Shown here piece by piece: positions 21,099 to 31,254 of a stretch of 64,000 nucleotides of DNA. Made by a program: the position numbers and the translations under genes. Within the stretch, counting starts at the first letter, position 1. Each line of letters starts with the position of its first letter. The notes below the pieces were generated by a model. It did no database searches, was not told where the DNA came from, and worked only from the letters and a program-made list of their open reading frames with translations. Origin of the DNA: Cordylochernes scorpioides (lineage: Eukaryota > Arthropoda > Arachnida > Pseudoscorpiones > Chernetidae); the NCBI GenBank assembly GCA_030710605.1, contig CP092865.1:138969303-139033302 (forward strand). Direction: 5' to 3'.

Positions 21099-21454
21099 TG
21101 AAAACCTTTATTTATCCAAACACTGGTAAATTAACACAAAGATATATAGGCCCATTTAAAATTTTAAAACAACTTTCTCCAGTCACATATGAAATAAATA
21201 AACCCATTTTACCTCAAAGAAAACAAACAGAAATTATACACTCAAATAAACTTAAATTATTTTACCCAGAATCAGATTTTTTACTTCAAAATAGCACTAA
21301 TTTAGAAAATGACTTAATAGTAAACCAAATTTCTAACACAAAGTTAATAGATATTGATGATAAACCATGTTTTTTACAGAAAGGCCATATTTTGGATATG
21401 GACAATGGAGAACAAATATCAACCCCAATTCTTTTGCCTACACACATAACTTAA
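21098..21454 (+). pseudogene. Integrase C-terminal segment, frameshifted
   Basis: Continuation of the previous ORF in another frame. The in-register reading begins upstream of 21098 with KEGDQVLVKTF and shows YIGPFKILKQLSPVTYEI, the GPY/F-type module of gypsy integrases. It runs open to TAA at 21452-21454. One indel separates it from the core. Confidence 0.8.
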
Positions 21455-22625
21455 TGTCACTTCAAATATCTCTTTATAATCATTTAATTACTCATCCATT
21501 TTATTGAAAAATACTTTTATATATTATTTACATGCATTTAAATGTTTATATTTTAGGAAAAACTCATTTTAAATTATATTTGTGTAAAAATAAACATTTC
21601 TACTGCCATTTAATATTTTGAAATACAGCAGGCATAACGACATAATTATTCATATATTAAATACCTTTTTTGGCTTCATATAAATTTTTATATTAATCTA
21701 TCATTATTATTTCTTATATATAGTTTTATTTTAATTTCATATTTATATAAATTATTTATAAACAAACTTTCTTTTGTTTATTTTGAAAAAATATAGACAT
21801 TGATTTTTATTGTTTAATTTGTAATTATTTTATAGACATTTTGATTTCGTTTAATTAATTATTTTTGTAATAGCCATTTTTATTTTCAAATTTTTAACTT
21901 TTTTAAAATCTTTTTCACAGGGGGGAAATATTATATAATCTAAAAATGCAAATATTTTATTTTATTTTAAAAACATATTTTATTTTCATTCATTGACTAT
22001 TATATATATTTGACCATAGATGCAAAACATACCACTTTTAATTAATGTTGTTGTAAATATTTTACATTTTGATTTTATTTGTTGAGAAATTCACTCATAT
22101 GATTCTATATATTTTTCCCTCACAAATTTTATATGGAACATTTCATATTCGAACATTCTTTTTTTTTTAATGTAAATAATAAAACTTCATGTGTAAATAT
22201 TTTTCATTATGTGGAAGTAAATAACCCATTATTTTATGTTTTTATTCTGATCAAACCAAATAAATGTGAAACAAGATGTTGGATACCACTCGTCATTATG
22301 AGAAATAAATTTGTGATTTTCAAAAATATATTTTTTGGCATGTGGCAAAATACCTTTTGAATCTTGAGAGCCTGAGAAGGCCTACTCAATTCATGAGGTA
22401 AATCCCCTTATGAATTATAGGAAGGAGACACCTATAAATTCAAATAAGATTGGATAATTTTCAGCTACTGTCAAGAAAAAAGGTACCAATAGGAATATGT
22501 AGAAGAAATAAAGAGCATCATTGATATAGTTTCAATTGGTATCCTCCATCTTAATTGATAATCTATGTAAATAATAATGATACTTTTTTTTTACTTTGAA
22601 AATTACTCCCTAATTTTTTATCCTT
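21455..22625. other. Non-coding tail of the LTR element
   Basis: Very AT-rich, with no ORF of note. A purine run AGGGGGGAAA at about 21919-21928 resembles a second polypurine tract. Confidence 0.6.
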
Positions 22626-22637
22626 GGAGGGAAGAAA
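22626..22637 (+). other. Polypurine tract
   Basis: GGAGGGAAGAAA lies directly against the 3' LTR, the expected plus-strand primer. Confidence 0.8.
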
Positions 22638-22933
22638 TGACATAATAAAAATATAATTTTTATTATTCATTAATATAATTATATTTTACATAATCATAGA
22701 ATTAACACAGAGTTAATTTTTTAAAATCCTTAACAAAAGGAGTACAACCCAAGATGTTTTTTGTATATACTTAGATTATATTTATAAAATTGTATGTATG
22801 CAAACTGTTTTGTTCTTAAAATATAATCATTAAATTAAATTCAATTTTGGATATAAAAGTTATCATTTCACTTCAATCCACGACTGCATGAATGAATTGG
22901 TAACGTACCTAAAATACATCTTTTTTTACGACA
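22638..22933 (+). repeat. 3' LTR
   Basis: 296 bp, one visible difference from 18304-18599. Confidence 0.92.
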
Positions 22934-23439
22934 TATATATATATATATTGTTGCATCATGATTAATGCGCGTATTTTAAAAATTATTTATAATATTATTT
23001 TTAATATATTTAAAATTTAAATTATATATTTATTTATTTTTATAAAACAGATTATTACTATATAATATTATGTACTATAAAACATTTGTATTTTGATACA
23101 CTAAATACCCCACCTGCTTTAAACTTTGATGTGATAAATAAAGAGAGATTCTTGGTGCTATCTAAAAATATAGTTGTCTTGTTATTGACTGGTTTAACCT
23201 TGTAGAATGGTTGAGACACGTTCTAGAAAGATGCAAGACACTTCTGAGGAGAGAATCAAGACTAAAGAATCTGTCAAACCGCAGCCTGATGCAACAATAT
23301 GTATTGACTAAAATATTTATTTGCCATTATTTCGGTTGACTGAACGCCAACCTTTATCAAGGCATTACAATCCAATATATGCCTTTTTATTAACTAATGA
23401 TTTAAATATAGATTGTTCTATATTAAGAAATATATATTA
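22934..23439. other. AT-rich DNA without a gene
   Basis: It starts with a TA microsatellite next to the LTR. 23100-23300 is slightly less AT-rich and has no identifiable content. Confidence 0.5.
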
Positions 23440-23899
23440 CTAGCGGATGTGCCCGGCTTCGCCCGGGTTTTACCCGAGTGAATGTTTGTCTAACGAACAT
23501 TTGTTAAAACAATTCTCTATAAACTTATAAAACGTACTCGGCTTCGCCCGGGGTTTTACCCGAGTAAAGGTTTGTCTAGCGAACATTTGTTAAAACAATT
23601 CTCTAAAAACTTATTTAAAAAAAAAGATATATTTTGATAATTTGAAACTCGTAAATTTGAATCTCTCGATATATTGTTATCATCGTCACAATGGGGGCGC
23701 TGCTTGCGAGTTAAATCTACAAATCTGCAAATAACTCTAAGGATATTCAAGATATTCAGGAAATTATTTTTCAAAAACCTTCCCGGTGATATACCTAATA
23801 ATATCCCAAAATTTCACGGCGATTGGATGTATGGTTTTTGAATCTATAGAGTACAGACAAACAGACAGACAGATATTCAATTTTATATATATAGATAGA
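23440..23899 (-). mobile_element. Non-autonomous Helitron-like element with doubled 3' end
   Basis: Minus orientation. The terminus CTAG (23440-23443) is followed by a CCCGGCTTCGCCCGGG hairpin. About 90 bp further in, the hairpin region is repeated (about 23535-23600), giving two tandem 3' ends. The other end, near 23875-23899, is TATATATATAGATAGA after runs of GACAGACAGA; this is the same end type as the TATATCTATAAAAATG start at 11226 and 55130. Confidence 0.75.
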
Positions 23900-24628
23900 T
23901 TCACTCTTCATTGTTGGCTTTTTATCTTACAATCATTCTTCATTGTTGGCTTTTTATATTACATTCACTCTTCATTGTTGGCTTTTTATCTTACATTCAT
24001 TCTTCATTGTTGGATTTTTATATTACATTCACTCTTCATTGTTGGCTTTTTATCTTACATTCACTCTGTTGGCTTTTTATATTACATTTACTCTTCATTG
24101 TTGGCTTTTTATCTTACATTCACTCTTCATTGTTGGCTTTTTATATTATATTTACTCTTCATTGTTGGCTTTTCATCTTACATTCATTCTTCATTGTTGG
24201 CTTTTTATATTATATTTACTCTTCATTGTTGGCTTTTTATCTTACATTCATTCTTCATTGTTGGCTTTTTATATTACATTTACTATTCATTGTTGGCTTT
24301 TTATCTTACATTCACTCTTCATTGTTGGCTTTTTATCTTACATTCATTCTTCATTGTTGGCTTTTTATATTACATTCACTCTTCATTGTTGGCTTTTTAT
24401 CTTACATTCACTCTGTTGGCTTTTTATATTACATTTACTCTTCATTGTTGGCTTTTTATCTTACATTCACTCTTCATTGTTGGCTTTTTATATTATATTT
24501 ACTCTTCATTGTTGGCTTTTTATCTTACATTCATTCTTCATTGTTGGCTTTTTATATTATATTTACTCTTCATTGTTGGCTTTTTATCTTACATTCATTC
24601 TTCATTGTTGGCTTTTTATATTACATTT
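23900..24628 (+). repeat. 32-bp minisatellite, about 23 units
   Basis: The unit ATTCACTCTTCATTGTTGGC plus TTTTTATCTTAC occurs in two alternating versions (TATCTTAC and TATATTAC/TATAT). Two shortened units lack TCATT (near 24060 and 24410). The 24061-24290 block recurs at 24410-24625, so there is a higher-order period of about 350 bp. All three plus-strand frames are open and give long WLFILHS-like ORFs. These are by-products of the repeat, not genes. Confidence 0.96.
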
Positions 24629-24672
24629 ATCCGAGTGAAAGTTTGCCTAACGAATATTATATATTATGAAGT
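24629..24672 (-). mobile_element. Truncated Helitron-like fragment
   Basis: The block CCGAGTGAAAGTTTGCCTAA is the family sequence just inside the 3' hairpin (compare 10306-10330), but hairpin and CTAG are replaced by the minisatellite. Confidence 0.7.
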
Positions 24673-25090
24673 ATAATAAACAATGTTAAAGATTAGTTTT
24701 AATTATTAATCAAGATTGTGTGTGAATATGTGAGAAAGATGTAATATCGTTGTTGTTTTCTTGGCCGACTGTTTTACATATGGTGTTATCTTAAAATTGC
24801 TTGTTTTGAATATTTTTTTAGATTGGGTTGAATGAATTGCTGAATTTTTTTTTTGTATTTATATATAAATAAAATTAACTCTGTTGATTTTTTTGTATTT
24901 AATCGATAACAGCTAAGTTACGCATGTTAATGTTAGGGAAAAATATTTTGATGTTAAGCAAAACCTGCTCCATCTCGTTTTACATAAATGTTGAAAATTT
25001 GGTTGAAATTGATGCATTGTAACGAAAGTTTTTAGTGATGTCCTCTTATGAAATTTGCATTTTATTAATATAGATTATTATTATAAATAT

Positions 25091-25407
25091 ATGTGGTAGG
25101 CACGTTATTCTTTCGGCTTATAGATGTGGTACCACAAACACTTGCAGTTATGGGCTTCGTGGTCAGGTGTCAATGAGTAACACAAAATGAGGCAGGTTGG
25201 ATGTCACTTAGAAGAAAAGCAAGCGTCAAAGACGCGGAAAAGGCCCAGTAGGGTGTGACCTACATTGAGAGGGAGAGATGATATGCTGCTAATGTTCACT
25301 GCTTATCGATGGGGGTGGGAAGTGAAATAAAATAACGACTTCTGAAATCGGAACCGTCCTGTCTTGGGCGCGGCAGACTCTCAATAAAATGTTATTATCT
25401 TGTTTTG
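25091..25407 (+). repeat. Possible solo LTR
   Basis: A moderately GC-rich block starts TGTGGTAGGCACG and ends ATTACA. It has CAATAAAATG (about 25380) as a likely polyadenylation signal. No second copy is present, so this rests on composition and ends only. Confidence 0.3.
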
Positions 25408-25503
25408 TATTACATTATTGCCAATCTGGCGCGTTTAATTGTATCTATATTTTAAGGCTGTTACACTATTTATAATTATGATAAATATGAAAATCTAGTT
25501 TTA

Positions 25504-25800
25504 TTGACATATACATGTATATGTCTGAAAACATTAAAATCAAATGACTCGAATATAGCAGAAAATTTAAAATATTTATTGATATTTGGCAGTTTTCCTT
25601 ATAATTCCAAGAAGCTTTTAGATAGGAATATAAATATTCGGATTAATAACTTGTTTGAGTCTTTAACAATCGCTAAAATAATCAAATCGCAACTCCTAAC
25701 AGTTTTCGACTATTTCTTGACTTCGTGCAACACAATAGAATTCGAAAAGAAATATAGAAATTTGTTCATTCCCGGCGACACCGACCACCCTGAAGTCTGA
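25504..25800 (+). CDS. Unrecognised short ORF
   Basis: 98 codons if a TTG start is allowed; there is no ATG near the beginning. The product is rich in Asn, Ile and Lys. The end (FIPGDTDHPEV) lies in a block that recurs in diverged form at about 25912-25960 (GTCACAATGACAACCCAGAA), which suggests repeat DNA, not a gene. No family recognised. Confidence 0.2.
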   Translation: MTYTCICLKTLKSNDSNIAENLKYLLIFGSFPYNSKKLLDRNINIRINNLFESLTIAKIIKSQLLTVFDYFLTSCNTIEFEKKYRNLFIPGDTDHPEV

Positions 25801-26965
25801 AAATCTGTACAATTGCATTGCTGATTGGACTTAACGAGTGTTCTAAATTTCATACTTCTATGTGGTTATTATTATTATAATTAAATTCAAATATTTGAAA
25901 GGCAATTTGGAAATTTGTCCGTTCTTGGTCACAATGACAACCCAGAAGTCTGAAAATGTGTAAACTTTCATCAGGTTCTAAAAAGTATACAAATTTTCAT
26001 ATTTCCACGTAATAGGTAAATTAGGTAATATTTGATTAAAATATTTGTTAACAGACCGACATGAAAGGAAATGAAGAAAAGCTTTTAAAATACAGCTCCC
26101 TTTTGTATTTACTGCAACGGAGAAATACTGGGCGAATTCATCACTGATGATCTTAAACCAAACAATTATTCTTTTTATCGCGGTAAGAAAAGTAAATCTA
26201 AGAAATATTAATTCTTCCTCTTCTCGCTGAATACTTTCAATTTACATAAACAAATCAAGCTCCTTATGTTTGGGGAAAGGATAAATAATGGATAAAGGAT
26301 AATAAAAGAAAAATTTGGAGAAATGTTTACGAGTATTATATTGTAGTAAATAATTTTTTAAGGCTCTCTGACAGTCTAGCGTTTATATGAGACCTATTCA
26401 GTAGTAAAATAATTTATTCGCACACGATATTTAGCGATATCTGTGTTAAAATATTACAATATACATTTTTTATATAATATATATAGCATACCCATTTTTA
26501 CAAATAAAATGAATACAAAGCTAAATGACGAGCTTTCGTATCACGCTAAACCTAGACGCGTTAGATCCAAAGAGGCTTCTCACGGCAATAAATAGCTGGA
26601 CTGACTCGAGGACAACATTCTAACCACTCGGTAAATATCATTTTACAGTTGACAACGCTGCGTGGTTTCTGAACTTCCCAGTGTGCAGATTATGAATATT
26701 AAGAGGGCTTTATCTCTTGGAGGCTTCTTTGAAAAGTTCAGCGATATCGCGCGCCTAATTCTCTATAATGCCATATAAATATAGTTTTTTGAATATATTT
26801 TCATATATATATACCCCCACCCTTCTCTATATATAATACATCTATTATATATCCTAAGTTGTCGCACGCTCACTCACCAAGCATTAATTTATTAATTTTT
26901 CGCCAAATATATATTACTTTTCGATGAGTATAAAATAAATTTATTGAGGTAAACATGAATCAAAC
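25801..26965. other. No gene seen
   Basis: Mostly AT-rich. 26510-26760 is closer to balanced composition but shows no ORF or known motif. On the minus strand this is downstream of the exon at 26966. Confidence 0.5.
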
Positions 26966-27016
26966 CTGATTCGATACAGTCCCTCGTCAGGCATATTTTA
27001 ACCGGATCCGCCTTGG
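26966..27016 (-). CDS. Neprilysin-like (M13) peptidase, exon encoding start of ectodomain
   Basis: On the minus strand a TTTTCAG acceptor is followed by 51 nt reading KADPVKICLTRDCIES and then GT at 26965-26964. M13 peptidases begin their ectodomain with such a paired-Cys motif (C...C near V/I-C-x-T-x-x-C) just after the membrane anchor, and the first two Cys here fit. The incoming phase (two bases) exactly completes the codon left by the exon ending at 27764, giving Ala. The donor GTTTGA is weak. The catalytic HExxH exon is not in the window on this strand, so family assignment rests on the N-terminus. Confidence 0.55.
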
Positions 27017-27763
27017 CTGAAAACACACAAAAATAATTATTTAGAATAAAATGAAAAATATTTATAATTGGGTTTTATATTTTCAATATATCACGCATAA
27101 AAAGTGTGCAATTATTATGCGTGAAGTTTTGTGCAACATCAGGTCATGGAGAGTATTCCTAATGTCCATCAATTATATTGTCAAAAAAAAAAAAGAATAA
27201 ATAGCTACATGTGCCGTTCTCTTCAGTTATTTATTTCGAAATAAACTTTGCTTGTTTAAAAAAGAATCTCTATATTTACATCTACCGTTCTCTTGATTTA
27301 TTTATTTGCCGAAGTTTCGGCGACTTTCACAGGAAAATAAGTTATTGAATTCCAGTTTTAAATAATTTACACGATTTTTTAGAATACATCTAAGAGAATA
27401 AATATTTGTATGCATATATTAAAATTAGAAAGTCTTTTGCCTTATTTGTTCCTTTGTAGATGAAATAGCAAACGATCACATTGGTTAATTGAGTCCTACC
27501 TGTTCCCATCGGGGCCTGCTGGTCAGCGAGAACATAGCAGATTTAATGCTGTTAACCATTACAGGTACACCAGGTAGCGGTCAGTCAAATTTTTGACATA
27601 AAAAAATAAATTTTAAGATTGGATGGTTAATTGAATGTTTTAATCAAGTGTATATTTGCGGTTTCCTCGATACTCTACCTTGAATAAATTTACCTTACTG
27701 ACACACACATGCTCGAACTAGATAATTACTCATAGTTTAATGAATAGCTGAAAAAAAAATCAC
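27017..27763 (-). other. Likely intron of the neprilysin-like gene
   Basis: It contains a GC-richer patch at 27500-27560 that could look like a small exon but does not keep the frame (see rejected items). Confidence 0.5.
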
Positions 27764-27908
27764 CTGTGACAGCTAGGGCGATGACCAAGCAAATCAGAAA
27801 GAGGATGATCACGCTGAGGACGATGATCACCACGATCAAGGACTTCCTGATGATGGACAACCGGTTCCACCAGAGGCATCTGTACATATGAACAATATAG
27901 TTAGCCAT
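27764..27908 (-). CDS. Neprilysin-like (M13) peptidase, N-terminal exon with membrane anchor
   Basis: The exon opens with ATG directly after a TATTTCAG acceptor and ends ACAG|GTGATT. Its 48 full codons give MANYIVHMYRCLWWNRLSII, then RKSLIVVIIVLSVIILFLI and CLVIALAVT: a short basic cytoplasmic tail and one strong transmembrane helix (about residues 22-47). This is type II topology, as in neprilysin and ECE. Joined to 27016-26966 it keeps frame. The acceptor just before ATG implies an upstream exon, 5' UTR or coding, which was not found. The computed ORF extends past the donor to 27726 and is wrong there. Another type II membrane protein is the alternative. Confidence 0.6.
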
Positions 27909-29016
27909 CTGAAATACATTTTTGATATAAATGTCCCGAGGGATTTGTTTGAATAATTATGAGGAAAATAAAAATAGGACCAATAGTAATGAGGAAATGA
28001 GATAAACATATGCTACTTTTTCGCTACATTCGAATTGAGAAAGTGTTCAAAAAGTACTTTATAATTTAATATGTCGTAATTTATAAATGCTATTCTTATG
28101 CGTCACCTATCCCTAACCTGCAAAACATCCCACCTCAACCACTTTTTTCCTGATTGTATATAAATTAAAATTCTCCCTATATACCTTATAAAAATATCTT
28201 CTAATATATCCAATGTATCGTAAAAAATCTAACCGTTTCAATCTGTAATAAATAAATGAACAAAATTTAAAATAGAATTTAGCGCTCTGAAAGAGACTGT
28301 TAGTAGGTCGGTTAAATAACTTGGTTGAGAAATAGAGAGGTTGTACATCTGAAATTTTGCATCGTCATTTTGCTATGACGTTTCACCAGCTGATTGGTCG
28401 AGGCCATCAGGTGATCCTCGGGTCCAGGCCAGGTGGTACAGGTGCAGGCAGAGTTTTCACGGTTAGCAGAGAGTAGACAGTTGACAGATTCAGCAGGAGA
28501 TAAGCAGGACATTCAGTCTAGTCCCGACCTCACGCTAGTGACTCTCCCATCTTCTTCAGGATTTTTCGCCAACTTCCTGTCAGGCCTTGTGCACACCTCA
28601 AATCATCCATGGTTTGAAAACTACCTTATTTTATCCATTTGTTTGAGAGCTTCTTGTTTCCGTAATCTATAGTGTCTAGTTTTCTTTAACAAAGGAGAAG
28701 CCGTTTGACCATCGACTGCAAATACCAGTTGGTAGGGTTCCGATTGACCGTCTAAGGGAGAGGGGTATATTTCTCCCTTATTAGTGGACTTTCGAGATCA
28801 CGACAGAGATTGCGTTAGAGAGTCGACAGTAACTTTATGACATGTAGCGTAGACCTTTAAAAAAAAAACAAATTTACTTACATAAACACCAACAAGTAGT
28901 CTGACGGACCGTTCAAGGCTACAAATTGAAACCAATTTTTCGTAGTAGAAAAGATAGTCGCGATATAAAAAGTTACAAAGCGCGGCGTCCTTGTCTTTCT
29001 CTCTTTATTTGATAAA
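27909..29016. other. No gene seen
   Basis: 28280-28860 is GC-richer than its surroundings (tracts such as GGTCCAGGCCAGGTGGTACA) and may be an unidentified repeat or 5' UTR. The ORFs here (28312-28512, 28433-28672) show no family features. Confidence 0.45.
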
Positions 29017-29370
29017 TTAAGAGATATTCGGAGCAAGTGGGCAGACCGTAACTGCGAGTTGAATACCTCCGTAAGAAAAACTGCCGATTAAAGAAACCCA
29101 GACTCCAGACGTCCCCTCCAAGGTTCCGACGTTGAAAGTTTCAAGGTTGAAAAGATGGCCGGCGGCCACAAATTGTAATTCTAGCATTTTCTGGCCTTGG
29201 GTGGCCAGCCGCACAATGGTCACGACTCTCCTTCTGGCCGGATATTCTGCATTTGGTACTTCCGACTTGTTGCTACACAATGGCCGTGTGCTCTCTGGAT
29301 CATTTATTAAGTAAATATAAGTCGTGCAACCTTCATCACCAATTTCTAAGTAAACCTTTTCTCTTTGCAT
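29017..29370 (-). CDS. Unidentified 117-aa ORF
   Basis: ATG at 29370-29368 on the minus strand and stop at 29017. The product begins MQREKVYLEIGDEGCTTYIY and is a mixed-composition, beta-rich-looking protein with four Cys and no signal peptide or transmembrane segment. The DNA is clearly less AT-rich than its flanks and codon use looks normal, which favours a real or formerly real coding sequence. It is 1.1 kb upstream of the neprilysin-like exon on the same strand but there is no evidence they are joined. No family recognised. Confidence 0.4.
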   Translation of the reverse strand: MQREKVYLEIGDEGCTTYIYLINDPESTRPLCSNKSEVPNAEYPARRRVVTIVRLATQGQKMLELQFVAAGHLFNLETFNVGTLEGTSGVWVSLIGSFSYGGIQLAVTVCPLAPNIS

Positions 29371-29884
29371 TTATTACTATTTAAAATATAAAAATAGGAA
29401 TTTTTCATTGAATAACTTCGTGTCACTTCAGAATAGTGAAATTGTGTTCGACAAAATGCAGAATTTTGTACATTTGGAAATATAAATGAATTTGCTACAC
29501 TACAATACTTGTACCATCAAAGCAGGGAGCTGGTTGCAATTTCATTATTTTTCGAAAATAAATTTTTATAAAATTCAATGAATTTGCCAATTTGACATTT
29601 TTGCGCAGGAGTCAGCCTACAAGTTTAAAAAATGATTATATTTTTTGTCATTTCTAATCTATATGCACAAAGGTATTTTGTGTGACAAATTTTAAAATTC
29701 TATTAAAATTAAAAATAACATTACAAAGTAAATTTTGGAAAATTTATTTTGTTTTCAAGGAAGAGGAATTTTACATAATATTTTCGATTTTACTGAGTAA
29801 AATCATCCGTCTGTATGAATATCATAAATTTCAATATTCAAATGATTTTTTTTTTTACAAATTTGAAACATTAGTGGTGTCCTG
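29371..29884. other. AT-rich DNA without a gene
   Basis: No supported feature. Confidence 0.5.
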
Positions 29885-30258
29885 AAAGTGAGGCACCGTA
29901 GATTTAATGTTTCAAATTTTGTCTCAACACATAATCTTAATGATTTTCTTAATGGACACCAAACATAAAAATCATTTGCTATACAGGACACGAAATAGCG
30001 ATTTAATGTATCAAATTTTGTCTCAACAATTCATCTTAATAATTTTCTAAATGAACACTAAACGTAAAAAAGCATTTGCTATGCAGACGACGTTTCTGTT
30101 ATTTTCTGGAATAAGTCTTCGAGAATCTTTAAAAAATTAGGCGAATATGCTCTATGTTATGTGATTCAATGGTTTAATAAGAATAAATTATCAATAAGCC
30201 CAGAGAAAACGAATTTACTTTACTTAAATAATATAAACCTAAAATATATAAATTGAAA
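29885..30258 (+). pseudogene. LINE reverse transcriptase fragment
   Basis: The palm motif CYADDVSVIFW is read from about 30076, followed by VIQWFNKNKLSISPEKTNLLYL, the usual order in LINE RTs (YADD, then W, then L-x-I-x-P-x-K-T). Upstream, two tandem diverged copies of about 120 bp (29895-29990 and 29998-30085) each read like the preceding LNDF/ICYA block. The fragment ends in a stop at about 30255. It has no ATG start and is an old 5'- and 3'-truncated LINE piece. Confidence 0.8.
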
Positions 30259-31254
30259 CCACGAATATTATCCTAAATACACTAGATTAAGTTAAAATTT
30301 TATATATCAGATCATAGAATAAAAATATCAACTTTCCACCACATATCAATGACATTTTGTGCAAGACAGAAAGAATGAAAAACTACTGTTGTACCTTAGT
30401 GGAAAAATGTGAGGAATAAATACTCAACAAACAACAATAAAACACTTTATCAAGACCTTTTAGTCTTTTATAGATTCTTAAAGCTGAAATGTTGTAAATA
30501 TGCTTTGGTTAAAAAATAAAACTAATTTAGCGGATATAAAGTACACCCATTAATAATTAATACAATCTTTTTATTCAAAATAACAAAACTCCTACCTGTC
30601 GAAATAAGAATTCGCCCTTTAAAGAATGACCCCAATAAGCATATTAGATGAAGCATTAAAATTATTGTTATTGGCTTGTTAAACTTGTGGTGTATACACG
30701 TGTATAATGATTTTTATCTTTTCCATCATTTTTTTTTATCAAGGATTTAGTCTTTGTTACTCAATTTTGGAAACTAGTGTATATATAAATATTATAAACT
30801 AAACGGGTCAACCACGAAAAAGAACAATAGTCTTGCACCTTTGACAATTTTTTCAAAAACCGAGTTTTCTTCTCCGTTTTCCTTATTTTCGATTCGTTTT
30901 ACTCTAATTTTTGTTATATAAGAACCATATTTTTGTATATTTTTGAATAACACTAGTACACACAAACCTTTTCCTTCTCAATATTTGAAAGTTGTTTCTA
31001 GTAAATTCCAACCCGTAGATCATGAATGTAACCTTCATTTTTCTAAATCGTTCATTTTTTTAAAAATTATTTTAAAATATTTATTTTTATAAAGAAGCTG
31101 ATGTCGTCGCTGTCATCAAAATATTTTGAAGATATTGAATTTGTAAGCATAAAATTTAATCAACATTTAGATGAAATGCATACCATTGCAATTTTATATC
31201 AAGAAAATGTTTAACAATACATTTATTTTCATAAATATTTTAAAGATATAAATA
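30259..31254. other. AT-rich DNA without a gene
   Basis: No supported coding feature. Confidence 0.5.

Larger units (their letters stand above)
18304..22933 (+). mobile_element. Young LTR element with Gag and protease-integrase fusion
   Basis: 296-bp LTRs (18304-18599 and 22638-22933; TGACATAATA...TTACGACA) differ at one position by eye (A/C in ATTTTAAATAA). TATA duplications flank the element, in a TA-rich site. The polypurine tract GGAGGGAAGAAA abuts the 3' LTR. Inside are a 419-codon Gag, a stop codon, then a protease joined in frame to a Ty3/gypsy-type integrase. RT and RNase H are missing, so the copy is non-autonomous, although its LTRs show it inserted recently. A 1.1-kb AT-rich tail without ORFs (21455-22625) precedes the 3' LTR. 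Confidence 0.92.

Noticed and set aside
23786-24676. Three long overlapping plus-strand ORFs (231-296 codons) reading repeats such as LHCWLFILHS
   Set aside because: All three frames are open because the 32-bp unit contains no stop in any frame. The peptides are the same repeat in different frames, with no conserved start or flanking gene signals.
27499-27553. GC-richer patch in the neprilysin-like intron with AACAG and GAACAG|GTAGGA borders
   Set aside because: As a 49-nt exon it reads into a stop, and as a 19-nt microexon it breaks the frame to 27016. Direct joining of 27764 to 27016 is in frame.
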